DNA of 64,000 bases from Linyphia triangularis (lineage: Eukaryota; Arthropoda; Arachnida; Araneae; Linyphiidae): assembly GCA_963978545.1 (NCBI GenBank), contig OZ021723.1:98240002-98304001 (forward strand), written 5' to 3'. The first letter of the stretch is position 1. Each line of letters begins with the position of its first letter. The translations under genes and the position numbers were made by a program. The notes beneath the pieces were generated by a model, which was given only the letters and a program-made list of their open reading frames with translations, searched no databases and was not told where the DNA came from. Positions 37,242 through 48,600 of this stretch are shown here, piece after piece.

Positions 37242-37916
37242 AAATGTGTTACATGGTGGCAAAGATAATTCGCCAATCCTAGGAAACTGGCAAAATTTGT
37301 TGTTTCGTTGTCGTCAGCGGTATTCCGGAGTCGTGATTGGTTAGAATTACTGCTGCTTTGGATTAACGCCAAATACATCCTCTTTTCGCCAAAAAACGCT
37401 TAATTTTGTCTGGTGCCGATTGATTTAGTTACAAATATGGTAAACTGTGTGATTTGTTTCTCTCTTCATTTCAGTGTTTTTTTTTTTGTTGGAAGCTGAC
37501 CTGTTGGAAATATATTGTCTTTATTCCGTTTACGTCATGAATTCGAGTTGTATTTGTGGGTATTATTAGTTGTGGGAATGCAGAAACAATGTTTTTAGGT
37601 GTAGACTCTTAAGGATGGCGATTATTTTAAAATGTTTGAAATTATTGAGCGCGAAATATTTAAGAATTTTTGAAATATTTGAGATTTAAGCACAAGTAAA
37701 GTAGAGGCGGGCTTACAATATTACCAGGCCGAGTACATCTGGCGAAAAAAGCAACAGGCAAGGAGGGTTAAAAATTTATTTAACGCGTTTTTGGATGACG
37801 TTATCAAGGTTTACCCTCCAGGAGAAGGGAAAGAGGATTGAGGTATTTATATTGCATTAAATATAACTCTTGATTTATAGCGATTTTTACCTTAGGAATA
37901 AAACTGGTATGCTATG
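37242..37916. other. GC-richer unique patch between repeats
   Basis: Unlike its neighbours, 37260-37400 is not repetitive and holds CpGs and a CCAAT motif on the minus strand (AACCAATCAC). It could be promoter sequence, for example of Vang, but no splice-supported exon was found. Confidence 0.25.
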
Positions 37917-37954
37917 ACTATACTTTGGTGGCCGTTAGGCCACCAAAGTGTAGT
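37917..37954. repeat. long near-perfect hairpin
   Basis: ACTTTGGTGGCC (37922-37933) and GGCCACCAAAGT (37938-37949) are exact reverse complements around GTTA. The arms extend to 17 bp with one mismatch. The core GGCC-GTTA-GGCC resembles the GGCC-GTAA-GGCC palindrome of the satellite beside it. Confidence 0.9.
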
Positions 37955-38040
37955 TTATAAAATATAAGGCGTTAAAATGGATTTTGTTTGTTTTATAACA
38001 GCAAAGTGATTAAAAATGTCATTTTTGGAATGTTGAACTC

Positions 38041-38790
38041 TTTTCCTTTTAGAGAGCGAAGCGCGCGCACACCTCACTTTTTAGACATTTTTACAGTACC
38101 GAGTAATTAAAAAAAAAATTGATTTAGGGGGTGAAATGGAAAAAACGACTGCCCGAATTAGGTAGGGGTATTTTTTTTAGGTTTAATTGGCCGTAAGGCC
38201 AACGAAATAGGTTGAAATTTTTCCTTTTAGAGGGCGAAGCGCGCGCACACTTGACTTTTTAGACATTTTTACAGTACCGAGTAATTAAAAAAAAATTGAT
38301 TTTGGGGGTGAAATGTCACAAACGACTGCCCGAATTAGGTAGGGGTATTTTTTTTAGGTTTAATTGGCCGTAAGGCCAACGAAATAGGTTGAAATTTTTC
38401 CTTTTAGAGCGCGAAGCGCGCGCACACTTGACTTTTTAGACATTTTTACAGTACCGAGTAATTAAAAAAAATTGATTTGGGGGTGAAATGCCACAAACGA
38501 CTGCCCGAATTAGGTAGGGGTATTTTTTTTAGGTTTAATTGGCCGTAAGGCCAACGAAATAGGTTGACATTTTTCCTTTTAGAGCGCGAAGCGCGCGCAC
38601 ACTTGACTTTTTAGACATTTTTACAGTACCGAGTAATTAAAAAACAATTGATTTTGGGGGTGAAATGCCACAAACGACTGCCCGAATTAGGTAGGGGTAT
38701 TTTTTTTAGGTTTAATTGGCCGTAAGGCCAACGAAATAGGGTGAAATTTTTCCTTTTAGAGCGCGAAGCGCGCGCACACCTTTCTTTTAG
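38041..38790. repeat. tandem satellite, about 177-bp unit, four full copies plus a partial
   Basis: The marker TTCCTTTTAGAG recurs at 38043, 38221, 38398, 38573 and 38750, giving spacings of 178, 177, 175 and 177. Each unit has a GCGCGAAGCGCGCGC palindrome, a TTACAGTACCGAGTAATTA block, a CGACTGCCCGAATTAGG block and a TTGGCCGTAAGGCCAA palindrome. Unit 1 is the most diverged and the later units are nearly identical. No reading frame spans a unit. Confidence 0.95.
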
Positions 38791-39103
38791 TAAGCAATTA
38801 AAAATATAAATATTCTGGAAGGGATTAAATATTTGTCATTGATGTAAAAATTTAATCCCTTATAAACTATTTGTAATTAAATTTTAAATGCTAAAACTAC
38901 TTTTCAATTATCCTTTACATTTAAATTGTTTAACCATTTTTTTTTTTCTTTCAAATATCGTTTGCAATTTTATTACATTTGAATTTTCGCCGATTTCGAA
39001 TATATTTACGCAATTCATTTGAATTTCTTCCCGGGATGTACGTTTTTAATATAAATGTAATCGATATGAAAAGTGAAAACACTTAATTTTGCTACAACTT
39101 GCA
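38791..39103. other. gene-free A/T-rich stretch
   Basis: A/T-rich sequence after the satellite. Nothing recognised. Confidence 0.4.
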
Positions 39104-39178
39104 TCGCAACCATAGCCTAACGGCTTTGGCATTGGACTTCAACCTTCCTATACCATCCACAATTCATGGAGCAGGTTC
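39104..39178 (+). repeat. tRNA-like sequence with A and B boxes, probably a pseudogene or SINE head
   Basis: CATAGCCTAACGGCTTTGG resembles a D arm and GCAGGTTCGATTCTC a T arm. The spacing between them is larger than in a standard tRNA without an intron, and no acceptor stem closes. It is not called as a functional tRNA. Confidence 0.35.
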
Positions 39179-39589
39179 GATTCTCAATTTTTCACTTTCC
39201 GCTATTGTTTTGGGTTTGCCAGTTCACTTGGAAACATCGTGTTTTTCGCCGTTTTGGGTTTGCTGTAGCGTCTGAGTTCGCCATTGTGTACATTTTGCGG
39301 AGAAGTTCAAAAAACGCCAAGTGCCACCATATAGCACATTTTAACCGGAAAACTGTCATCCCTGACTTAGATGGTATGAGTAAAAAAAATTGATCCTATT
39401 ACTTTTCGCATTGAGATCACACACCAATTATACCAATCTTTGGGGTGTACAATAATGATTTTCGCTTGACGCAATGAGTGACAAATTTTGGCTATTGAAA
39501 TAGACATTAAGGTAAGACCAAGCTTTACTTGAGAAGAAAATACAATTTAGCTTTTGACTATTGTTGCTAATAAAATGGCAAAACACAAA

Positions 39590-39770
39590 ATTGCAGGAGC
39601 CCCGCTAGCCACAGTATCGAGCTCATAATCGGAGGATTGTGGGTTCTGTCCTCGGCGTCCGCCAAAGATCGGCGTGCACCTAATAGGGACTGGGGCACAT
39701 TAAATTTGTTGTGGTCTCAATGTCCTCTCATTGGTGTGGTGGGATTGAAGAGAGGGGTTTACACTACAAG
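39590..39770 (+). mobile_element. tRNA-like SINE, third type
   Basis: CTAGCCACAGTATCGAG resembles an A box and GTGGGTTCTGTCCTCGG a decayed B box, 25-30 bases apart. The body continues to a GTGGTGGGATTGA segment. Only one copy is in the window and no target duplication was found. Confidence 0.4.
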
Positions 39771-40244
39771 AATTTGATTTTGTATTCTTCTAGATGCTAA
39801 AAATTACGAGACATATATGGCTGCGTAGCACTGAGAGCCAGAAATACACAGTCAAAACTTCCAAAGCAAAAATGCAGTCATTACCATGGATCCTTTTTAT
39901 GCAATTGTTGCACAGCTGTACATGATACGGATATAATTTCAAATGATGTCTTGCAGTCTAATGAGTTGAACCATAGTATATCCCTCCCTCCAACTCTAAT
40001 TTTCGTATGCACTTGGTGTGTATTCCAGGGAAATTTAGATGTTATCAAGCTTTGTCGATGTAACACAGTTAAAATTCCTAGTCAATGCACATCCATTTTT
40101 TGAAGGTAATGGTTTAAACCATTCAATTCAATCTTTAAAAGAAATGTCTCAAGGTTTTTTAACGATTTACACAAAATAGAAAAACATATTCTTTCACAGA
40201 ATAATAAGTCATTTTCAATAAAGTAAAGGAATAAATTGATATAA

Positions 40245-40740
40245 TTTGAAGCGTTAAGCTTTCGCTGCGGGCGACGGCGTGATTTGAACCGAGGACCATG
40301 GTGTCTGGAGACTGATACTTTACCTCTGTGCAAAAGAGTACTCCACTGCACAGAAGCATTATCTGATATATGAGGTCGCCACACAGCCTCCTCCCAGCGA
40401 CGAAGGAGCGATGCTGTTGTTCTGATCAACGTCTGATCGGAGTTGGAGGTTTGGAATGCTAGTTGCATTGTTGTGCCCGCTTGTTGCGGTGATGCACGCG
40501 AGTTGCGTGTTTGATCGCTTGTTGCGATGTAGTTTCTCCTTTCAGAAGCGCCGATAGATGGCAGCATGATTCGTTTTAGTCCGGGTCATCAGTGAAGCGT
40601 AAAGGTAAGCTTTCTTTGTGCGGGCGACGATTTGATCCGAGGACCATTAGATCTCGAGCCAGATACTTTACCTCTGTGCAAAAGAGTACTCCTTTGCACA
40701 GAAGCATTATCTGATATATGAGGTCGCCACAAATTCATGC
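40245..40740 (-). mobile_element. SINE-like repeat, second family, head-body-head arrangement
   Basis: Two heads (about 40262-40378 and 40608-40733) flank a body at 40379-40605. Each head contains GGCGAC, a GATTTGAACC or GATTTGATCC segment (the inverse of a B box), GAGGACCAT, and the hairpin TCTGTGCA/TGCACAGA. Both end TATCTGATATATGAGGTCGC. This looks like two insertions in tandem or a dimeric element. Confidence 0.6.
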
Positions 40741-41896
40741 AATGATTTTTATTTCTTGTACAATTACAGTTTTAAAATGTAAAAAAAAAAAAAAAAAAAA
40801 AATAATGTGGAAAGAAGCAGACGATTTACTTAAATCATACGAGCAAAATCGGATTGAAAATTAACACCGAATGATGTTTGCAAGGATTTATTTTTTAAAA
40901 ATGAGTTATTAAGAAAGTAAAACAATTCTGCACACAAAATATCGCGACATGAAATAAGTTGTGGAGTTGAAAGTCTTGCTCTATAAATACATTAAAGTTG
41001 TGGGTAATAGAAAAAATAAACCAGTACTCTTTTAAATTGATCAGCCTGTATTTAAATATGTTCTTTCTATAAGACTATTCAGTTGCCTTTAACTCACTGT
41101 GTATACAATATCACTGTGTGTACATATCTGCGGCGGGAATACAGAACTTTTCATACAATTCATTTAAAAAAAGTGCTTAACATGGGTTAAAACACTTCCC
41201 ATGACATATAATGGACAGTAAATATAGTTTATTATATAAAAAAATTTACAGAGAAGAAATTCAAAATCTAATTACTTAAGAGTCTAACCAAAACAACAGA
41301 TAATTTACCAATAAGAATGCAGTCTCCAATTAATAATTAGGAAGTTTTCAACCTAAACATGAGAGATTAGAAATTTTAAGAGGCTATTTATAAGGAAAAC
41401 ATTTTCAACTGTTGCAAGTGGGTGAAGAAAAAGGGTATTATTATACTCCTCCATGGTTAGGCGATTAGGTTAGATATTTCTTATATTTACAATAAGAACT
41501 GCCGATGTACTTCTCAGTACAAGTCCACCAACAATCAGCTAACATGTTTGCAACAATCATAGCACCAACATGTTCTTGTAGTGAAAATGTACCAGAACAA
41601 AATCGATAGAAAAGTCATTAAGGCGCAAACACAAAGGAATAATGATAGCCAGTGTGTTATAAATCCTCCACAAATAAAGATTCCCTCGCTTACTCATATT
41701 TTTATATTCATGGTCGTTGTTACTCCATGAAGGTGTCAACGAAAAAATAATAAAAGTAACCCGAAGGAAACAATGCCGGATCATACTAAAAGCACTAACA
41801 AACACTCGAGAATTTTTTCGATGGCAATGCAAGAAACTCACAATACGTTTAAAAGATGGTTGAAATTGACATCAAATTAAATTTTAAATAACTTAC
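40741..41896. other. gene-free stretch left of the candidate exon
   Basis: An A run at 40782-40801, then unique sequence. Minus-strand hydrophobic reading stretches at 41500-41840 were examined but have no supported exon limits. Confidence 0.35.
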
Positions 41897-41950
41897 CAAA
41901 AGTAAACTTTCGGCGTTGCTAAGGCAACTTCTTTCATCTATTGGCGTCAT
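41897..41950 (-). CDS. possible first coding exon of a divergent minus-strand gene
   Basis: On the minus strand, ATG at 41950 opens 18 codons (MTPIDERSCLSNAESLLL) that end exactly at a consensus donor, GTAAGT. It sits about 700 bases from the eIF2D start and points the other way, so the two could share a promoter. No following exon could be assigned with confidence. The region 41841-41500 has short minus-strand hydrophobic reading stretches (for example one with LSLFLCVCALMTFLSIL), but no convincing acceptor. Treat as a candidate only. Confidence 0.25.
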
Positions 41951-42648
41951 CGTCCTTGTCAAAAGAACGGAGATAAAAAGTCGGCTTTCTTTTGACGTAT
42001 AACTTTTCGCACAAAATAGAAATCACCTTTCCCCCCAATCATTCTTTTCGTACAAAACAGACAAATTCATGTGATAGGTCAATATCTTTATACGGAATCC
42101 ACAAAGCACAAACACGGTATTTCAAAACTGTCATGGCGCGGCCAAAGGTTATCCTCGGGCAAGTGCATTAATTAGCGTTTGTTGTACAAGCAGCATCGTA
42201 AATTGTTTGAACCAATATAAAAAAAAAAAATTCTAGTAAGTTATAAAATTTGCTTTTTAAGTTAAAAAATATAACATATAATATACTTTTTAATAATTTA
42301 CTTTTTGATTTAAGCGGCAATTTGTGATGCAGATAAAATTCTCCTGAAAGGTTGGAATGAGCAATAAAAAGCATTTTTAAAGAGTAAATGGAATCTCTAA
42401 AAGGTAATTGCAGTTCCAATTTTAGAGTCTTCAAGTACAAAATTTGTGGAAGAGAAAAAAGTTTAAAATGAACGAGATAATTTTGTTAATCTATTTTTTG
42501 TATTTATATATCGACTACGAGTATTCACTGCATCTGTACCTATATATATTAAACGTGTTTGTTTATGAAATTATTGTTTACTTTTTTTGGCCGCAAAGTT
42601 CTTGAATATAAATTAATGTCTAATAGCCTACGAAAACATTGATAAAAA
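41951..42648. promoter_or_regulatory. presumed eIF2D promoter region, possibly bidirectional
   Basis: This is the unique sequence just upstream of the eIF2D start. The GC content is higher near 41900-42170 (for example TGTCATGGCGCGGCC), which contrasts with the A/T-rich surroundings. No repeat was recognised in it. No TATA box or initiator could be assigned with certainty, so the promoter role is inferred from position alone. Confidence 0.3.
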
Positions 42649-45600
42649 ATGTTTCGGAAACCATACAAAGTTAAAACCAGCACGACCATCAAAGGTTCAG
42701 AGAGGTACGTAACCTTTGTATGCCTTATAGTCTTTAAGAGTGATTATTTAAAAACTTACAAATGTTGTCTCTTAGAATATCAGTCTAAATATTGATACAA
42801 TAGGGACGTTTGAATTTTTTTTATAAAAAATATTCTCATTTTTTCCAGAAAAGAAATCGTGCATTTTTTCTTATAGAAAATATATACTTCCTATTTTTTT
42901 ACTCTCAAAATTTAGTTTTGTTCGCCAAATTGATTGAATTGTGAGGAAAAAATTAAATTATTGCTAAACATTACGATCCAGATATCATTAAAAGACCTGG
43001 TGATTTTTAAAATTTTGCTTCAATTAAAAATAAAGTGGCTGAAACCCTTACTGGTTGCTACATTTAAAACTATTTTGAGAGTAGTTAGAATTTGAAAATA
43101 TTTATTTTTAAAATAAAGCCAAGTCCCTATAGTGCATCTATATTTACCCCTATAGACAATTTGCGACTTTTCAAAAAAATTGGCTGAGTGACTTCAAACA
43201 GCTGCGTTGCCAAATCCAAGATGGGTTAATAACGTTGTGTAAAAAAAACTTAATATTTAAATTTTTATAAAAGTAATGAATTATTTAATATTGTTTAATC
43301 CAAGATAGCATCCAAATGCTTTGTTGAAAATTAGCTTTTCCTGTCTAGATTGTTAAGAAGATTAACATATAAAATTGCCAGAAAATGATTTTAAATTTTT
43401 GTGTTTTTTTCTTAGTTTTTATAGTTTCACAGACTTTTTTTTAAACCTACGGAAAAGCCGACCAAACGGTATAGTGGTTAGCGTGGTAGCTTCTAGACCG
43501 CGAGGTTGCGGGTTCGAGTCCAGTGTTAGGCATGGGTGTTTGTAAATGTATGTTGGCTTGTCTAATGACGAATGTTTCGGCACTTTATAGCCCTCATGTT
43601 GCTGACGGCGCCAGATAATCTGAAAACAACCAACCAAACCTACGGAAAATACAAAATGTCCTTTCTTAATCTTTTGCCAATCGGGTACTCTTGAAATTCA
43701 ACAATATGCTTTCACTATTGGGGAGATTTATTTTGTTTTTGCAGAGCATTACGCTGATGTTATTTGTAAATAGTCACTATTGTATCTTTTATTCATTCGT
43801 CTTAATATAAGAGTATTGCCCATGGGTCAACCATAAAAACCAAGGTTTGGATAAAAACCTGGTCATTTTGATTTAAACCGGGTTTTTTTTTAATCCTTTT
43901 ATAATTACATGCATACATATTTATAAACAAAATTTGACTTAAACTAGAATAATGTATGTTCAAATAGCAATGTATATTTTGAAAACAATTTAAACTAAGT
44001 AAATAAACAATTGTTGCTACTTATCTGAACATTCAAATCTTATTAAATTTTAATATTTTATTTAGAGATACTATTTTTTAAATTCAATGTATACTATATA
44101 ATACAATTGTAATTGTGTACTACATATTACATGGAATATTGCTCTTAGATTAATCAGTAATTTTGATAAGTTTATCATAGTGACAATATTTTTAATGTTT
44201 AAAAATCATAGAAATTGTTAAAACACAAAAGCTCTTTTTTTTAAACAAATTTAAAATGCCGCCTTTAATTTTAGTTTAATTAATTTTGAATTCTTATAAA
44301 ACATTAATATATCTATTAGTTTAATATAAAAACTTATTGTTGATACATATACAAACTTCAATAGTCTTTGATTGCAAGATTTATTTTAAAATAGTACCTA
44401 TTAGAACTAATAGGTATTATTTTAATATTATATTATAGGTATTATTTAATAATACCTTTGTTTAACCTTTAACTACTGTAAGCGGTCTGACAGACCGCGA
44501 GTCATTTTTTGTGGAATGCTTCCACCCCCTAAAATATCTCATCTTTGACTTTTATATTAATTTTTCTGATACTATGTTTCTTAAACTTTAAACTGATGTT
44601 TACAAATTTGTGTGGCGCAGTATGGACCATGTGTTGCTCTTGCGCAAAAAACGTCAAACCACCCAACCACAGCAGTTAAAGGTTAAATAGGTATTATTCA
44701 ATAATACCTATTAAAATAATACTATTAAAATATACCTATTAGAACTTATTCCATCTATATTATTCTTATAATTTTTCATTTTGTGAATTATTTTCTTTAA
44801 AAATAATAGAAAGAAAAGTTGAGGTGTTCAGTTAAAAATGAAGTCATTTAGTATACAACATCAAATAATTAGAAAAATTTAATTATAAATAAATAAAAAT
44901 ACTTTTTTTTTGGGGGGAGGGGACATTTGATTTAAGCCATGCCAATACTGGTAAAAACTATAGAAAATATGGATTACTGGGTTATATAATCTGTATCAAA
45001 AACTTAGATAAACTTGCAGAAACAATATTTCAATCACCATGGCTATCCTCATCTAATTTAGTTTTCTTCGTGGTATTTACTTGTTGAGAAAATTCAAATT
45101 CAGTGAAGCGATCCAATTAATAAATGTTTTTTTCTTTTTTTCAGGCGACGACTAAGGAGTCTCATTGAGACCTCTTACCCCCAACTGTCATCTGATGACA
45201 TAAATTCCCTAATACCAAATAAAGCAGAGATGAACCAGGTCAAGGCAATGACACATTCTGGATCAACCACCATGATCTACTACTCTGGGACAAACCCAAC
45301 CTTCTTCCAGGTAATGTCGAGTTACCAGCGATGATAAATATTAAATTTTATCATGTTTCATCAGTTTATACCATTTTTCACTTTCGAATCTCGTAAATTT
45401 ACCTCCTCTGGGAAGCAACAGATGGCGTTGCACGTTCCCTCCAGTAAATTAGTTTACAACACAAATTCAGTAGTATGAAAGACGAGTAACCCATCTTTAC
45501 TTTGAGGATTCTTTTGGTAGATATGGGTTACAAAAGGACTACTGCTGACAATGAAATGAACACACAAAAACTAATTCTATGGTGGATGGTACACAATTAA

Positions 45601-48600
45601 AGTTGACTTGCTAATTATGGAATGGAAAAATATATATTGTCACTCAAGTAAAAAAAACAAAAAACATCAGTGAATTTAGTCAAGTTCTCCTGATCACACA
45701 ATGGCAACTATCAACAGGCGGTATCATGTATCGAATTCCATCTCTGATAAAATTTCTGGAGGGAGAGTAATGTAGCTGTCGCCAACAGATGGCGTTGCAC
45801 ATTCTCATCAGTAAATTAGTTTAAAACAAATTCCATACTATAAAAGCCAAGTAATCTGTCTTTACCTTGAGGATCTTTTAGGTAGACATGCATTACATAA
45901 AGGCTATAGATCATCTACATATTAAGTTTTCACCTTTATTTATTCACCATCTTATTTAGAATTCGATAAATTGTTATTCCTTCTTTTACTTTTTTATTTC
46001 CAACACTTTGTGTATGCACCTCTTCAATATTTTACTAATATTTATTATTCTGTACCCCAACGTAAAAATGTAAACAGTTCTAGAAAAGTTATGATGTTTG
46101 TCTGTCTCTAACACAAAAAAGAAAAACTCTAGAATTAGTTGAAAGCGTTGATGAAATTTAGCACATAAACCTATTTCTTACAGAGATAATTAAGAAATAT
46201 TTTTAAACCATTTTTTTTTTTTTTATTAAAATATTTTTTAAGTTTGTAAAAAGCCTTTTTTTTATTTAATTATGCTGTGTTAAATACCAAATGTAACGTT
46301 CAGTATAGGAAAGATTTTGAAAACTAATAATGTGAGGCTTGAATACATTTTATTAACAAAACATATATTTGCATTGGAAGCACTTGATTATTTTTTATTT
46401 TTTTTTAGCTTTGATTTTTCTTAAGTCTGCATTTTGAATCAAGCACAACAACAATCAGAAGTGTGTAAATTACTCATTAACTAAAATGTCAAGTGGTATT
46501 AAATTTTATTGTTTTGTGAATAGAATTTTTCAACGTTCTGGATTCAAACATCTTGACAACTTTCTTGTTTCAAAGAATTAAAAATTCACATTTAAAGGTT
46601 ATCACAGATTTCTCAGTAATTTTTTAATTCTGGAAAATTCTGTAAAAAGACTAGTATTTTCAAGGTAGATAAAAAGAAATTGGGAAAAATTTCAAACTTC
46701 TCATCCTCAATACTGCACATTGGCATTTTAATTTTAAGATTAATGAATAATTTAATCTGAGTAATTTCTCCATAAAGGCAAATTATTTTTGAGAAAGGGT
46801 AATATGAAATTTTTTTTTGCTGAATTTTAATATAACCACTTGATTGTAACTCTTGAACTAAATTATATCGATCTTGCAGATCGAGGACCGATGCTACCCG
46901 TCCATTTACACCCTCTGGAAGCATCCTGACCTGTTACCAGTACTAACCACAGGAGCACCTGTTCTAAACAAGATCATTAATGGTGCTGACCTCATGGCAC
47001 CAGGTGTCCTCATTGATGACAGCATACTTCAGGAGATGGATGGCTTGATGGTGAATAGTATGTGCGCTGTCAAGATTTGGGGGAACAAATCGCCAGTAGC
47101 TGTGGGCATTGCACTTCTTTCCAAAGAAGATGTAAGTGCTGATGGAGTCAAGGGTAAAGCTGTACAGATTGTTCATACTTATAAGGATATGTTGTGGGCA
47201 TCAGGAGATCAACTGGATCTTCCTATAGTGCCAGATGAGGATTGTCTTGCTGATGATGTCGAGGATATTAAACTTGAGGATGAGGCAGTAACCGACAATA
47301 CTGAATCGGAAGCAGTGACAACACTGGGAGAAAATATATTAAACGAAGGTACTGAGGAAAGCATGCCTCAGAAAGATAGTCAAATAACTGAGGACAATGC
47401 CGAAACAAAATATACAATGGATGAAGTCCTTTACCTGTCTTTTCTAGCTGCTATAAAAGTGTCCAGTAAAAAGATATCGTTGCCTATTTTAACGAGTACC
47501 TTTTACAGTATGTACGTTTTGAAGTGTTGCCCTTCAGTTCTGAACTTGGACATCAAAAAGACGACTTACAAGAAACTGTCTGTGTTTCTTAAAAAAATGC
47601 AGAAGGAAGGCTTGATACAGATAAAAGAGCTCACCAAAGGTGTTGAGAGTATCATAAGTATTAACGTGGAAAGTGAAATTGTTAAGTCGTTCAGACTTGA
47701 TCCTTTGTTTAAGCAGCATCTGGAGGAGGAAAAGGAGAAGAAGGTGGAAGAAGTCCCTACTGCCAGCATTCAAATGAATTACAAGTTTCCACGCGTTACC
47801 GAGCTACATGTCGTATCTGCACAAGTGAAGGCTCTTTTCGAGAAATATAATTTAAGGTATGCTATTGAAATCATTTGCTCTTGACAGACGAAACTTGTTG
47901 TGATTTGATTCTTGTTTAGAAGCAAATTTTTATAATTTTGTTTGTTTTAAGTAGTTGAGTCTTTAACCCCTTGCCGTACCATTTAACTCAACGAAATCCG
48001 TGCCCAAACTGTTGGGGATGATGCTCACTAAATGGGCAGCAAGATGCACGAGACAATCACAATAGAAGCCAATGCAGATACATGTTATATAGCTATACGG
48101 CAGAGATCATCCTAGAAATGAAAAAGGGCAGGGTGCTATTTTCCAAAAAAAGGGCACTTCCTGTTTACGAGGGCACTTTTATGGCCAATTGCAGAAATAC
48201 GCTTTTTCTGCCACAATTTCAATATTGTTATACTTTTCTACCACGATAAATAATTTTTAATATTCCGAAGAAAAAAAATTATAATGCAAAAATCCGTGAA
48301 TCAAAAACTCGCTCAGAAACTTAAAAGATATCAAAATACTGATAGAATGCCTAGTCCTAATTCTGTTGGAATGAGACTGAGAAAATTATTAAAATTAAAG
48401 TGCAATATACACATTAAAATTTTCATCAAATAGTAATTTTTATAAAATTATCAATTTATAATATAGTAAAATTAAGATAAGAATGTTTTAGTATAATCAA
48501 AATGTGTTAAGATAAGAACTTTTCACTCTTTCAAAATTTTCTAAAGTTTGAATGAATCAACCTTAAACTTCATCTCTTAGTTTTGCTATTGTCAGATAGA

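Noticed and set aside
37154..37378. Minus-strand frame of 74 codons in the GC-richer patch
   Set aside because: Half of it lies in the R4 repeat; no domain and no splice support.
41557..41841. Minus-strand frame of about 94 codons with hydrophobic stretches
   Set aside because: It begins at GTG rather than ATG, matches no family I know, and the adjoining frame has an equally hydrophobic stretch, so neither is convincing.
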